Source: Bacillus nitratireducens (GTDB lineage Bacteria; Bacillota; Bacilli; Bacillales; Bacillaceae_G). From it: a stretch of DNA of 64,000 bases. Numbering within the stretch: the stretch's first letter is position 1; the number at the start of each line of letters is the position of its first letter. A program made the position numbers and the translations under genes. Positions 1 through 8,147 of the stretch are shown in pieces. Under the pieces are notes generated by a model. It was not told the DNA's origin. It did no database searches and saw only the letters and a program-made list of their open reading frames with translations. The stretch is from NCBI RefSeq assembly GCF_001884135.1, contig NZ_MAOC01000091.1, positions 1 through 64,000 on the forward strand. Reading direction: 5' to 3'.

Positions 1-27
1 AATGAAAAACCCACTCCCTTTAACCAC

Positions 28-1233
28 CTATCCCTGATTCCGCTGTTCCTCTCTAAACTCCTCCTTCACCTTCTCTAACAACCCTTCTTCCGTAATTAAT
101 CGATACGCTGTATTTGCTAGTGCTTTTGCCGATGTAATTAACGCTTTATCTCCAAGTTCTGAACGTGCTGCTTCTCTAAATTCATTCGTATGTGCAATTA
201 AGTTATCTGGTCCGATTTTAATGTACGGATGAATTGTCGGTACGACTTGACTTACGTTTCCTGCATCCGTTGAGCCGATTCCTACTCTTTCTTTACGGTT
301 TACATCTTCACCTAATAGTTCTAGTTCTTCGGCTACGACGTCATTAAATGTTTTTGTCACGAGCAATTCATCAATTTCATTTTGGAATTGATGAATTTTT
401 ACTTTTGTGCCTGTTGCTAACGCTGCTCCCTCTGCGATGTTTCTTACTTTTTCTGTTACTTCCGCACATCTTTTTCGCGTTGCTGCGCGGATGAAGAACC
501 TTGCTGATGCGTAGTCTGGAATAATATTAGGTGCTTTGCCGCCTTCTGTAATGATTCCGTGAATTTTCACATCTGACGGAAGTTGTTGGCGAAGTGCATT
601 AATACTGTTATACAGCTGGATAATCGCATCTAATGCGTTAATTCCTTCTTCTGGTGAAGCTGCTGCATGAGCTGTTTTTCCGTAAAAATGAAAATCAAGT
701 GGATCGACCGCTAGTGATGGGCTCGTTGGAGCTGTTTTTCCGCTCGGATGAATCATAAGCGCCGCATCAATATTTTTAAATAAACCAGCCTTTACATAAC
801 TTGCTTTGGCGCTACCATTTGGCCCACCCTCTTCTGCCGGTGTTCCGAACACGACAACTTCTCCGCCGATTTCCTCAAGCGTTTCTGATAACGCGATTGC
901 TGCTGCAACGCTAATTGTTCCAATTAAATTGTGACCACATGCATGACCAAGTCCTGGTAAAGCATCATACTCCGCTAAAAATGCGATGACCGGCCCTTGT
1001 TTTCCTGAACTTTTTCGCGCGATAAAACCTGTTTCATGTCCAGCTATATTGTGCTGTAATTGGAATCCTGCACTTCCTAGCAGCAAACTTAACGTTCTTG
1101 ATGCGTAAAATTCTTGGTTACCAATCTCCGGATTCGCATGAATATTATGACTTGTTTCTATGTACTTTTCCTTACTTCTTTCTATACTCTCTTCAATTGT
1201 TTTTCTTTGTGACGTTACTCCAGTCGCTCCCAT
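28..1233 (-). CDS. M20 family amidohydrolase / N-acyl amino acid deacylase, S-box controlled
   Basis: A 401-residue cytoplasmic metallohydrolase of the M20D (IAA-amino acid hydrolase / AbgB-like) family, expected to remove an acyl group from an N-acylated amino acid. Visible family motifs are HANPEIG near the start, the metal-binding AEYDALPGLGHACGHN stretch, PAEEGG, and HTNEF near the end. The start at 1233 is chosen because GGAGGAAG sits just upstream; an open frame continues to 1335 but runs through the riboswitch terminator. A SAM-I riboswitch in the leader implies derepression when SAM is low. By analogy with S-box controlled M20 enzymes of Bacillus, the substrate may be an N-acylated cysteine or methionine derivative; that part is inference. 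Confidence 0.85.
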   Translation of the reverse strand: MGATGVTSQRKTIEESIERSKEKYIETSHNIHANPEIGNQEFYASRTLSLLLGSAGFQLQHNIAGHETGFIARKSSGKQGPVIAFLAEYDALPGLGHACGHNLIGTISVAAAIALSETLEEIGGEVVVFGTPAEEGGPNGSAKASYVKAGLFKNIDAALMIHPSGKTAPTSPSLAVDPLDFHFYGKTAHAAASPEEGINALDAIIQLYNSINALRQQLPSDVKIHGIITEGGKAPNIIPDYASARFFIRAATRKRCAEVTEKVRNIAEGAALATGTKVKIHQFQNEIDELLVTKTFNDVVAEELELLGEDVNRKERVGIGSTDAGNVSQVVPTIHPYIKIGPDNLIAHTNEFREAARSELGDKALITSAKALANTAYRLITEEGLLEKVKEEFREEQRNQG

Positions 1234-1257
1234 TTTTCTTCCTCCTTTTATTTTCAC

Positions 1258-1294
1258 GTAAAAAAGCCTCTTTCTAAAAGATAGAAAGAGGCTT
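1258..1294 (-). terminator. Expression-platform terminator of the SAM-I riboswitch
   Basis: A 12-bp perfect stem (AAGCCTCTTTCT at 1264-1275 pairing with AGAAAGAGGCTT at 1283-1294) is followed on the minus strand by a run of T. It lies between the SAM aptamer and the M20 gene, the standard OFF-switch arrangement of an S-box leader. Confidence 0.85.
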
Positions 1295-1321
1295 CTGTAT
1301 ATACAGTCAAAATGAGCTTCT

Positions 1322-1423
1322 TTCTTATCTTTCAAGTTACCTTGCTGGAATTGGCACAGTATTCATAAAGAATCCGCTGCCGAGGTGTCATAGGGCCAGT
1401 CCCTCAACCTCTCGTGATAAGAA
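1322..1423 (-). ncRNA. SAM-I riboswitch (S-box leader)
   Basis: On the minus strand the classic S-box core is readable: a CTTATC/GATAAG closing helix (1416-1421 with 1324-1329), then GAGAGGTTGAGGGACTGGCC, CCTATGACACCTCGGCAGC and GTGCCAATTCCAGCAAGG. The order and spacing match the SAM-binding aptamer of methionine and cysteine genes in Bacillus. It is followed by a rho-independent terminator and then the M20 gene, so high SAM should stop transcription. Confidence 0.93.
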
Positions 1424-1498
1424 TTTTCATAAAATTATATTAAATTATTTTCATTCTAAATTCATTCCGAATAAAAGTCAAGGAATTCCTATCCGAAT

Positions 1499-3778
1499 TT
1501 ACCGAATATCTAAAAATCCTTTTAATACACCAATTGTTTCCGGTGCTTGCAGTCTTGCACATATGTACGGAAATTCCGTACTACCTTCAAACATCATTTG
1601 AGATGTGAGAGGTGCCCCTGCCCAAAAGATTTCATCATCGATTACTATAAATGGGAACGCTTTGTTTTGCCTTTGTAACTTTACATTCTTTAATGGAACT
1701 GGTCCGTCACTATATACCGTTACTTGTGCATTTGTACGCATTAACGCTTGCCATACTCGTTTATCAACTTGCCTTGTACTTGGAAGGGAAATGATAATTT
1801 TTCGTTTTGCCGCTAATATATCTTTTAATAGCCCTTTCGGCTCTTCAAGATTCATTTCCATAAACCAGCGTAAACGTTTCGAGATTTTTCGCTCCCACAA
1901 TTGTCTTGATGTCGTGCGATCATACACATCTCCGTGACGTTCTATATGAGCTGTTAATTGTGATAACGCTTGTTTCCTCGAAAGATTCTTACGCATGTAG
2001 TGGCAATCTGATAATTGAATGAACTTCCCTCTCGCTCTCGTAACCGCTACATTGACGAGACGATGGTTTTTATGATCAAAGAATAACACACCAGGACGTT
2101 CTTGCGGATAACTATCAACCGTATCAAAGATCATCATATCTCTTTCAGACCCTTGAAACTTATGAACTGTTGCTGCTAAAACTGGTATGTGTTGATATTT
2201 CGTTTTCTGCAGCATTTCTCTAATACACGTTGATAAAAAGCGAGACTGTGCTCTGTAAGGTGTAACAACACCAATCGATTGAACACCATCTAACAGTCCG
2301 ATTAACATCATTTGCATCGCTACTAAACCAGACATAATATTAAAACGAGAACCGGAAGCCGCGTCTTTTAACGAAAATGCTCCCATTAAGCTCGTATCAA
2401 ATAAAACACTCGCCTCATTTGCGAACGGCTGCAATTGCGCAAGTTCTTTACGCTCTGAAACAGATGGATGATCGTATACTCTGTTTTTATAAATAAATGA
2501 ATTCGTAAACTTCGATATATCCGCATGCATACGTCTTTGTTCCTGCAGCATAAAAAGGTTGGGATGTGCTTCTGATTTATTTACAGACTCAACAATCCCT
2601 GCGTGATAAAACATATCTTCGCCGAGCCATTTTCGAACGAGTTCATGGTTTGCCATCGCAATTGGAGGTAACTGTAAAAAATCACCACAAACGACAATAC
2701 GTTTCCCAAGCGAAGCAGCTAATGCGATTTGCGGAACATAAGCCATACTTACTTCATCTACTACAACTAAATCAAATGTACGCTCATAAATAAGTGAATC
2801 AATGGCACATTTCGATAAAGTTGCGCCGATTACTTTCGCATTTTCAATGTATTCTTTTTCTACTTCTTTAATTTTCGCTTTTTGCTTTCGAAGATCACTT
2901 TCAATCTCTTGTATACGCTTCTTATCAGCAGAAGTCGCTTTATATGATAAAATCTTTTCACGAAGATCTTGGCGTGTTTCCTCTAAATAGAGTCTTTCCT
3001 CACCCCATGATCCATTCGTCGTTTCAACTAACTTCGACGTAAGTAACGTTTCATGATTTCGTATATGCTCATGTTGACTATAACCGTAACGAACGATTTC
3101 ACCAGGTGTCCATTTCTTTTTCTTTTCAATTTGCTTCGTTACTTCGCTCATTAATACATCTACTGCTGCATTACTATGAGCTAACACAAGTACCGATTTT
3201 CCTTTTTGATAATGCGCCGAAATAATACGTGATAAATTGTAAGACTTCCCTGTTCCTGGTGGTCCCCACACGTACGTTGTCGGATTGTAAAATGAACGAT
3301 ACGCCAATTCATTTTTCGGATTTTTCATCTTCTCAATATGCTTTGGACTACTCGTCCCATCAACAAGACGCTTTATACGATTACGTTTCAGCTTATCTTT
3401 ATGTGCCTCTTTCAATCGCTCTTGCAGTTGCTCTAACAATTGCCACGGTTCACTGTATAAAACGGCTTCTCGTATTTCGCCTTGTATATAATCATTTAAC
3501 TTCAATTCGATTTCTAATCCATGTACGGATAATACTTCTCCCGTCGCTTCCTCACCATCGAACTCAATTCGAATTGGTGAACCTTCAGGTAAACTTACTT
3601 CCGATATAAGCTGAAATACGTATACTGTACTTTCATAATCTGTATATAAAAAACGACCGTTCATGATAGAGATTTTACTACCACCTATCGTTTTCCAATG
3701 TTTAATTTCATACGCTAATGCATAATGCCACTCTTTCATCGTTGCCGATAATGAAGGAGTTTGAGTAGGTGTATTCAT
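1499..3778 (-). CDS. Superfamily 1 DNA/RNA helicase (DNA2/UPF1-like AAA_11/AAA_12)
   Basis: A 759-residue ATP-dependent helicase. Walker A is GPPGTGKS (about residue 170), Walker B is VVVDEVSMAY (about 340), then VVCGDFLQLPP (motif III), an EQRRMH motif, GVVTPYRAQ, TVHKFQGSERD and NVAVTRARGK (motifs IV-VI), in the UPF1/DNA2 order. The C-terminal ~100 residues look like a degenerate phospholipase-D-like fold without clear HKD motifs. The start at 3778 follows GAAGGAG; an upstream ATG at 3808 lacks a site. It stands alone, divergent from the VOC gene. A role in nucleic-acid repair or RNA turnover is inferred from the family. Confidence 0.85.
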   Translation of the reverse strand: MNTPTQTPSLSATMKEWHYALAYEIKHWKTIGGSKISIMNGRFLYTDYESTVYVFQLISEVSLPEGSPIRIEFDGEEATGEVLSVHGLEIELKLNDYIQGEIREAVLYSEPWQLLEQLQERLKEAHKDKLKRNRIKRLVDGTSSPKHIEKMKNPKNELAYRSFYNPTTYVWGPPGTGKSYNLSRIISAHYQKGKSVLVLAHSNAAVDVLMSEVTKQIEKKKKWTPGEIVRYGYSQHEHIRNHETLLTSKLVETTNGSWGEERLYLEETRQDLREKILSYKATSADKKRIQEIESDLRKQKAKIKEVEKEYIENAKVIGATLSKCAIDSLIYERTFDLVVVDEVSMAYVPQIALAASLGKRIVVCGDFLQLPPIAMANHELVRKWLGEDMFYHAGIVESVNKSEAHPNLFMLQEQRRMHADISKFTNSFIYKNRVYDHPSVSERKELAQLQPFANEASVLFDTSLMGAFSLKDAASGSRFNIMSGLVAMQMMLIGLLDGVQSIGVVTPYRAQSRFLSTCIREMLQKTKYQHIPVLAATVHKFQGSERDMMIFDTVDSYPQERPGVLFFDHKNHRLVNVAVTRARGKFIQLSDCHYMRKNLSRKQALSQLTAHIERHGDVYDRTTSRQLWERKISKRLRWFMEMNLEEPKGLLKDILAAKRKIIISLPSTRQVDKRVWQALMRTNAQVTVYSDGPVPLKNVKLQRQNKAFPFIVIDDEIFWAGAPLTSQMMFEGSTEFPYICARLQAPETIGVLKGFLDIR

Positions 3779-3895
3779 CGTATAATCTCCTTCCTTCTCC
3801 CCAAACATACTTTCTCACTATACCATATAACACGCTAAAATTTGTAAGGTTTTTATCTTGCTTATTTTCTTAATTTTCAATAACATATTGTATAT

Positions 3896-3910
3896 AATTT
3901 TCAGAAAGAA
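3896..3910 (+). promoter_or_regulatory. CodY-box-like sequence upstream of the VOC gene
   Basis: AATTTTCAGAAAGAA matches the CodY consensus AATTTTCWGAAAATT at 12 of 15 positions. It overlaps the ribosome binding region of the VOC gene at 3920, so it could equally be chance in AT-rich DNA. Confidence 0.3.
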
Positions 3911-3919
3911 GGAATCTAC

Positions 3920-4312
3920 ATGCCAGTTAGAAGAATAGAACACGTTGGACTTATGGTTGCAAACTTAGAAACATCTATTTCATTTTATGAAGAAGTAGTT
4001 GGCTTACAGCTCATTAAACGTATGGGGCACCCGAATCCAGACTTAAAACTCGCTTTTTTAGGTGTAGAAGAATCGAAGGAAACGATACTCGAACTCATTG
4101 AAGGTTATAACTCTTCTCTTCCGGCAGAAGGAAAAGTACATCACATTTGCTTTAAAGTGGATTCATTAGAGGATGAAATCGAAAGACTAAAGAAACAAAA
4201 AGTAACCTTTCTACTAGGAGAAGAAATTGAAACATTACCAGATGGAACACGTTACATATTCTTCGCTGGCCCTGACGGAGAGTGGATTGAGTTTTTTGAA
4301 ACGGAGAGATAA
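3920..4312 (+). CDS. VOC family protein (glyoxalase / methylmalonyl-CoA epimerase-like)
   Basis: A 130-residue single vicinal-oxygen-chelate domain. It begins VRRIEHVGLMVANLETSISF, with a candidate metal His at HVGL, a second at VHHICFKV, and a Glu near the end in GPDGEWIEFFE, the usual H/E arrangement of glyoxalase-fold enzymes. The AGAAGGA site precedes the ATG. The substrate is not readable from sequence. Its stop codon lies inside the ATAAA target duplication of the bcr1-like repeat at 4309, so that element inserted exactly at the gene end without altering the protein. Confidence 0.85.
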   Translation: MPVRRIEHVGLMVANLETSISFYEEVVGLQLIKRMGHPNPDLKLAFLGVEESKETILELIEGYNSSLPAEGKVHHICFKVDSLEDEIERLKKQKVTFLLGEEIETLPDGTRYIFFAGPDGEWIEFFETER

Positions 4313-4462
4313 AGTGAAACTTTAATCAGTGGGGTTTTGTTCATCCCCCACTGATTATTAGTTGAACCAATCGGGCTTTTACGGGCAGTTGATCCCCACC
4401 TAACTTCTGTGCTTCCTCTGGATTTTGAGGTGGGGTCTTACTGCCCGTTAATGCGGGATAAA
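4309..4462 (+). repeat. bcr1-like interspersed repeat, copy 1 (154 bp, ATAAA duplication)
   Basis: The unit begins ATAAAGTGAAACTTTAATCA, contains two internal inverted repeats (CAGTGGGG/CCCCACTG and ACGGGCAGT/ACTGCCCGT), and ends in GCGGGATAAA, so it is bounded by a 5-bp direct repeat ATAAA. Related copies are at 17876-17993 and, inverted, at 41929-42080. Length, structure and duplication agree with what I remember of the B. cereus-group element bcr1; the name is from memory. Confidence 0.8.
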
Positions 4463-4588
4463 GTAAGACCTTAGGATAGAAAAGGAGCCGGAATTCCGGC
4501 CCTTGTTTTTAACTAGTAACAATGAAACATATCTTCAACCCGAAGAATCACCCAGATTAAAAAACAATCATTTTATTAGGAGTAAAGA

Positions 4589-4912
4589 ATGATAAATACA
4601 ATCTATATTATTGTTTTTTGGATACTTATTCTATTTCCAATCCTGTATGTAATTAAGATAAAGCGCTGGAATATAAAAGTGGCTGCCGTGTTTGTTGGAA
4701 GAATCCTATTAAGTATTATCTTTTTCATAAATGGAATAGTTTTAGGAATGCAACGAAATTGGGCAGAGCCTCCCTATGAAACAGAATGGGATTTCTTTAT
4801 ACAGTCTTTACAACATGGAAAAACTGATGCGCTTATAGAAGTATTACTTCTAATTATTATCATTACTTTGGATTTAGTAGTTATATTTTATTATAGAAAT
4901 AAAAAGAAATAG
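4589..4912 (+). CDS. Small membrane protein of unknown function
   Basis: A 107-residue protein with hydrophobic segments at about 2-21, 32-52 and 82-101 joined by short loops; the second loop contains NWAEPPYETEWDFF. AGGAG lies eight bases before the ATG. I do not recognise a family. It sits between the bcr1-like repeat and an IS231-type palindromic repeat, with no obvious operon partner. Confidence 0.65.
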   Translation: MINTIYIIVFWILILFPILYVIKIKRWNIKVAAVFVGRILLSIIFFINGIVLGMQRNWAEPPYETEWDFFIQSLQHGKTDALIEVLLLIIIITLDLVVIFYYRNKKK

Positions 4913-4932
4913 GATATTCTCTCCTATTTCTT

Positions 4933-5099
4933 TTCTTAATGGGGTAGCGCCACATATCCATTAAGCTAATATTTTGATGTCCCCAAAAACAAAAATTTTA
5001 TCTCTTCAAAGTTAGTTGTCTATGAGAATTGAGTTCATTTTTTTGTTTTTGGATATTTGCTTTACTTAGCTTGATAGCAATGTAGTTCTACCCCTTATA
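4933..5099. repeat. IS231-ended palindromic repeat (MITE-like), copy A/B
   Basis: Two inverted ends, CATATCCATTAAGCTAA at about 4951 and TTAGCTTGATAGCAATG at about 5075, enclose roughly 110 bp whose arms also mirror each other (CCAAAAACAAAAA near the left, TTTTTGTTTTTGG near the right). Outside each end lie GGGGTAGCGCC and CTACCCC. No coding frame is visible. The ends resemble IS231 terminal inverted repeats and recur at many sites in this window. Confidence 0.65.
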
Positions 5100-5126
5100 A
5101 ATGTTATAAAAATCTTTCAAATAGCT

Positions 5127-5459
5127 CTAACTTGCACAATGCTTCCCGTTAATATAATACGCTGATTCTGTGAAAACCGTAAATACAACCTCTACTTCTG
5201 GAAGTCCAAAATCCATTACATATGTAGTAATGGCCTTGGCAAATCGATCACGAATTTCCTGTCCACGCTCGAACCATTTCACTTCAATAAGAGGAAACGC
5301 TTCTATTTCTTCTCCATTGAATACAAACGTAGAACTTGGTAGTTCCAAGGTGAAATTATCCGTACCACACTCACAGATATCTGCGAGCTCTTCTACTAAT
5401 GGCTTGCTTATGCTTTTTAATTGTTCAGTAGTAATTCCACGAAACACAACATGCGGCAT
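5127..5459 (-). CDS. DUF1904 family protein (tautomerase-like fold)
   Basis: A 110-residue cytoplasmic protein beginning PHVVFRGITTEQLKSISKPL. It has the length and start pattern of DUF1904, a family related to the 4-oxalocrotonate tautomerase/MIF fold. Later visible parts are FPLIEVKWFERGQEIRDRFA and VEVVFTVFTESAYYING. GGAGGG precedes the ATG. Function is unknown for the family. It is a single-gene unit between two repeat-rich stretches. Confidence 0.75.
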   Translation of the reverse strand: MPHVVFRGITTEQLKSISKPLVEELADICECGTDNFTLELPSSTFVFNGEEIEAFPLIEVKWFERGQEIRDRFAKAITTYVMDFGLPEVEVVFTVFTESAYYINGKHCAS

Positions 5460-5548
5460 GTGAATCCCTCCGTTAGATAGCTTTATATTTGCTCATATCA
5501 TAACACAATTTATTTTGCTGCACTAACATCTATTGGTACATTCATAAG

Positions 5549-5925
5549 GCTGGCGTGAAAATCCAACTTGAATATGACCTTTTAAGTGGACAGTTCCTTC
5601 TCATACAGGACCAGGTAAACAACATGATCGAACCTACGGTTCTTCGTGCGTTCCGACAGTGAAAGCAAATAACCTGTGTATCCGAGATTTAGGTTATTTT
5701 CATCTCAAAAATCTTCAACATATACATGATAAGAAAGCCTATTATATCTCTCGTATTAAATCCAATACACATATTTATCAGAAAAATCTCAATCCAGGCT
5801 ACTTTCAAGATGGAAGAATAAAGAAAGGTACACAATACATTCAGTTAGATATGGAGAAGTTGATGAATTCCATGCAGCCAGGACAAACTTATGAAATAAC
5901 AGATGCTTATGTAGGGATGATTTTC
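5549..5925 (+). pseudogene. IS231-type (IS4 family) transposase, central fragment, frameshifted
   Basis: Translation gives GVKIQLEYDLLSGQFLLIQ, then after a frameshift near 5610 PGKQHDRTYGSSCVPTVK, NNLCIRDLGYFHLKNLQ, YYISRIKSNTHIYQKN and GQTYEITDAYVG. This is the middle of an IS231 transposase, including the DLGYF catalytic-core motif. The N-terminal third and C-terminal third are missing. The fragment stops abruptly near 5925, where it abuts an opposed IS231 remnant. Confidence 0.85.
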
Positions 5926-6235
5926 TCCCGTTTTTTTCTAAAAGATAAAACAAACACAGTAAAACTTTTGATAATTCATGGATGTCTTTTTGTAACCCTT
6001 CATAAAACAATAGATAATAATTCTTTATCATATAGATGGATTTGCATTCACTTGGCTCTTTCTTTTTCTTATCCAAGAGTAACTGACGCATTTTGAACAT
6101 CGTCGATGAACAGAGTAAAATACTTATGAGTTGCCCATATAAATGACACTCTAGGTGTTCTATAACGTGAGGAGACATATGTCGTTGTAATTCTTCAGCA
6201 ATCAGTTGAAGTTCACTTTGAATCGAAATATTCAT
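5921..6235 (-). pseudogene. IS231-type transposase, internally deleted (N-terminus joined to C-terminus)
   Basis: The frame begins MNISIQSELQLIAEELQRH, the IS231 N-terminus. At about residue 25 it jumps to LECHLYGQLISILLCSSTMF and continues to LLEKNGRKS, the C-terminal domain. The whole DDE core is deleted in frame. Translation past residue ~105 enters the oppositely oriented IS231 fragment. The upstream stem-loop and terminal repeat of the element remain at 6239-6335, so this is the left end of a defective IS231. Confidence 0.85.
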
Positions 6236-6238
6236 AAA

Positions 6239-6335
6239 GAAACGCCATCCTTTCCTATGATTTTACAGAAAGGATAGCGTCTTTTTTACTTTGTGAATAG
6301 TGCAAAACCTTAGCTTTATAGCGATGTAATGGCCT
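6239..6335 (-). repeat. IS231 left end: leader stem-loop and terminal inverted repeat
   Basis: On the minus strand an IS231-like terminal repeat (CATCGCTATAAAGCTAAGG, about 6311-6329) is followed by a stem-loop, GCTATCCTTTC pairing with GAAAGGATGGC, that masks the ribosome binding site just before the transposase ATG at 6235. This is the arrangement known for IS231, where the stem-loop blocks translation from outside transcripts. It ties the dispersed short ends elsewhere in the window to IS231. Confidence 0.7.
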
Positions 6336-6371
6336 CTCCATATAGCCGTTTAATATTTATTTCTATTACCT

Positions 6372-6884
6372 TTATTTAAACCTTTCTAGTTTTGAGATGG
6401 CTTGTTTTAATTCTTCACAGACATCTTCATTGTGTTCCTTTAGTAATCTATTATGTAATACAGGCAAAACTGACTTATCACCAATCTTACTTAATGCGTA
6501 AGCTACATATTCTCGAATTTCATCGTTTGGATCTTCAATACAAGTCAATAAAGAGCTAACTAATCTTACATCCGGAAAGAATTTAGCTAATTCTGTTCCC
6601 CAGTACCTTCTACCTTCATGTTTATCTTGTATAGTTCTAATTAGGTGTGGAACTATCTCATCATTATTAAACTCACATAATACACCTGTTGCATGGTCAT
6701 ATACACCATAACAACCATCTAAACTAAAGGTCATCATAATAGGCTCTATACAACTTGGATGTGGATTCTCTTCAAAATATGTAATTGCACTTGCGTATTC
6801 ATCTATCATTTCTTCAGTTAAATCCTCGTCATCAGGCATAGGAGAGTATTTTTTAAGTATTTGAATGGCTTGTTCTCGATTCAT
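6372..6884 (-). CDS. HEAT-repeat domain protein
   Basis: About 170 residues. The second half holds HEAT-like helical pairs: NDEIVPHLIRTIQDKHEGRR, DVRLVSSLLTCIEDPNDEIR, EYVAYALSKIGDKSVLPVL. The N-terminal part is acidic (MPDDEDLTEEMIDEY). Such proteins usually act as protein-binding scaffolds. No ribosome binding site is strong; the ATG at 6884 follows TTAGAGATG, and an upstream ATG at 6920 adds 12 residues. It stands alone between repeats. Confidence 0.7.
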   Translation of the reverse strand: MNREQAIQILKKYSPMPDDEDLTEEMIDEYASAITYFEENPHPSCIEPIMMTFSLDGCYGVYDHATGVLCEFNNDEIVPHLIRTIQDKHEGRRYWGTELAKFFPDVRLVSSLLTCIEDPNDEIREYVAYALSKIGDKSVLPVLHNRLLKEHNEDVCEELKQAISKLERFK

Positions 6885-6934
6885 AATTTTCATCTCTAAT
6901 TTATTGTATACCATATTCATGTGAAGTTAACATA

Positions 6935-7080
6935 TCATTATCAATAGTCAATAGAATTTTAGTTATGGGGAGATTATGATTCTTTAGGTTGATGGCCATG
7001 GGGTAGCGCCATCAACCTAAGATTTTTAATTACTCCCAGAACGAAAACTTTATGCATCATTGACTACTGATAATGAGAAT
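6935..7080. repeat. Large head-to-head palindrome of the IS231-ended repeat family
   Basis: Two ~65-bp arms mirror each other about a CATGGGGTAGC loop near 7000: GGTTGATGGC on the left, GCCATCAACC on the right. Further out ATCAATAGTCAAT on the left mirrors ATTGACTACTGAT on the right. The right arm (AAGATTTTTAATTACTCCC, then AACGAAAACTTTATGCATC) recurs in inverted form at 56826-56890. Confidence 0.7.
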
Positions 7081-7086
7081 TATGTA

Positions 7087-7114
7087 AATAAGCTGTCCAT
7101 ATGGACAGCTTATT
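7087..7114 (-). terminator. Terminator of the PepSY/lipoprotein operon
   Basis: Perfect hairpin AAGCTGTCCATATGGACAGC followed by TTATTT on the minus strand, about 45 bp beyond the PepSY stop codon. Confidence 0.6.
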
Positions 7115-7156
7115 CGATTTTTTCAAATACGTAATATTTTATTTGTCGATAATTTT

Positions 7157-7480
7157 TTAATCTTCTTTATTGATTTCTATTGTACCTGTTCTAGCACTAA
7201 CCTTTAAAATATTTAACAGATTATCAGGTGTCTTGATTTCCACTTCATATTCAAATTTTGATTGTGCTAAGTTGTCATCTTCTAATTCGAATTCTTTTTT
7301 CACATTAATAATTTCTCCATTTGTATGAGCTAAAGAAATTTCACGAACTTGTTTCTCTGTGTAGTTTTCATTCTTTTTGGCATAATTGTAACCCATACCA
7401 TAATATCCACCAACAATAGCAATACCACTTACTAAAATAGCAATTACACTTATAATTATTTTCTTTTTATGTTTTAACAT
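7157..7480 (-). CDS. Membrane-anchored PepSY domain protein
   Basis: A 107-residue protein with an N-terminal membrane anchor (about 8-28) after a basic start LKHKKKII, followed by one extracytoplasmic PepSY domain: EKQVREISLAHTNGEIINVK, then YEVEIKTPDNLLNILKVSARTG. PepSY modules inhibit proteases or modulate sensor systems. AAGGAGTGG precedes the ATG. It follows the lipoprotein gene by 20 bp and the two diverge from a two-component system, as PepSY genes accompany ykoGH in B. subtilis. Confidence 0.8.
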   Translation of the reverse strand: MLKHKKKIIISVIAILVSGIAIVGGYYGMGYNYAKKNENYTEKQVREISLAHTNGEIINVKKEFELEDDNLAQSKFEYEVEIKTPDNLLNILKVSARTGTIEINKED

Positions 7481-7500
7481 TTTTATCCACTCCTTAATGA

Positions 7501-7971
7501 TTAATCATCTATTCCAAATCTTGCTTCAAGTGCATTTTCTGCTTGCTCTAATTGATCTTCAAGTATATCTTGTTCTCTTTCTTGTATTTGATATTGTTCA
7601 ACAGTTATCGTTCCAGCGTGAAAATCTGCTTCTAGCTGATCATCAGATAGATCTATCTTGTCATCTAATTGGTCAATTTCTTTTTTTGTTGCTAAGTACG
7701 TATTTAAGTTATCTTCTTTTGTTCCAACTGGTTTCGTATTATTTGCCTTTTCTACAATAGATGTGACTTCGTTTTTGAAATCTTGTGTTTGCTTAGTATC
7801 ATTCATAGCAGGCCCTGTTTTGTCTGGTTCTTGTTGTAGTTGAGCACCTTCTTTTTGTGATTTATCGTTTTCTACTTTCAGTTGTTGTACTTCTGTATCG
7901 TTATCAGCTTGAGTCGAACAAGCTGTTAAGAATAAACAAGACATTGCTCCAATCATCATCCATTTCCCCAT
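7501..7971 (-). CDS. Predicted lipoprotein, coiled-coil rich
   Basis: A 156-residue protein with a lipoprotein signal peptide ending in the lipobox LTAC (Cys at about 18). The mature part is polar and acidic, rich in Gln/Glu/Asp, with likely coiled coil at the C-terminus (QIQEREQDILEDQLEQAENA). I do not recognise a family. GGGAGGAG precedes the ATG. It is first in an operon with the PepSY gene and is divergent from the response regulator, so it may be a target or accessory of that system; this is inference from position. Confidence 0.75.
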   Translation of the reverse strand: MGKWMMIGAMSCLFLTACSTQADNDTEVQQLKVENDKSQKEGAQLQQEPDKTGPAMNDTKQTQDFKNEVTSIVEKANNTKPVGTKEDNLNTYLATKKEIDQLDDKIDLSDDQLEADFHAGTITVEQYQIQEREQDILEDQLEQAENALEARFGIDD

Positions 7972-8026
7972 TATGTTCTCCTCCCTTTACATGTGCACCT
8001 TATCCATGTCTTTATATTACTGAACA

Positions 8027-8100
8027 AACATTAAAGGAAGATTAATGTGCAAAAAAATAAAATGATATAATTAAATAGTTTCTAATCTTTCTTTAATGTT
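8027..8100. promoter_or_regulatory. Inverted 18-bp boxes between the lipoprotein gene and the two-component genes
   Basis: AACATTAAAGGAAGATTA at 8027-8044 and its near-exact inverse at 8083-8100 (17 of 18 match) are separated by 38 bp in the divergent promoter region. Such long, symmetric boxes beside a response regulator gene suggest an autoregulatory operator controlling both directions. Confidence 0.6.
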
Positions 8101-8147
8101 CTGGAATTATAGTGATACATATAAATAAGAAGAAAAGGAGAATGTTA

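Noticed and set aside
5659-6096. Plus-strand 145-codon frame as an intact gene
   Set aside because: Only its first ~85 codons are IS231 transposase; the rest is the reverse of an opposed remnant.
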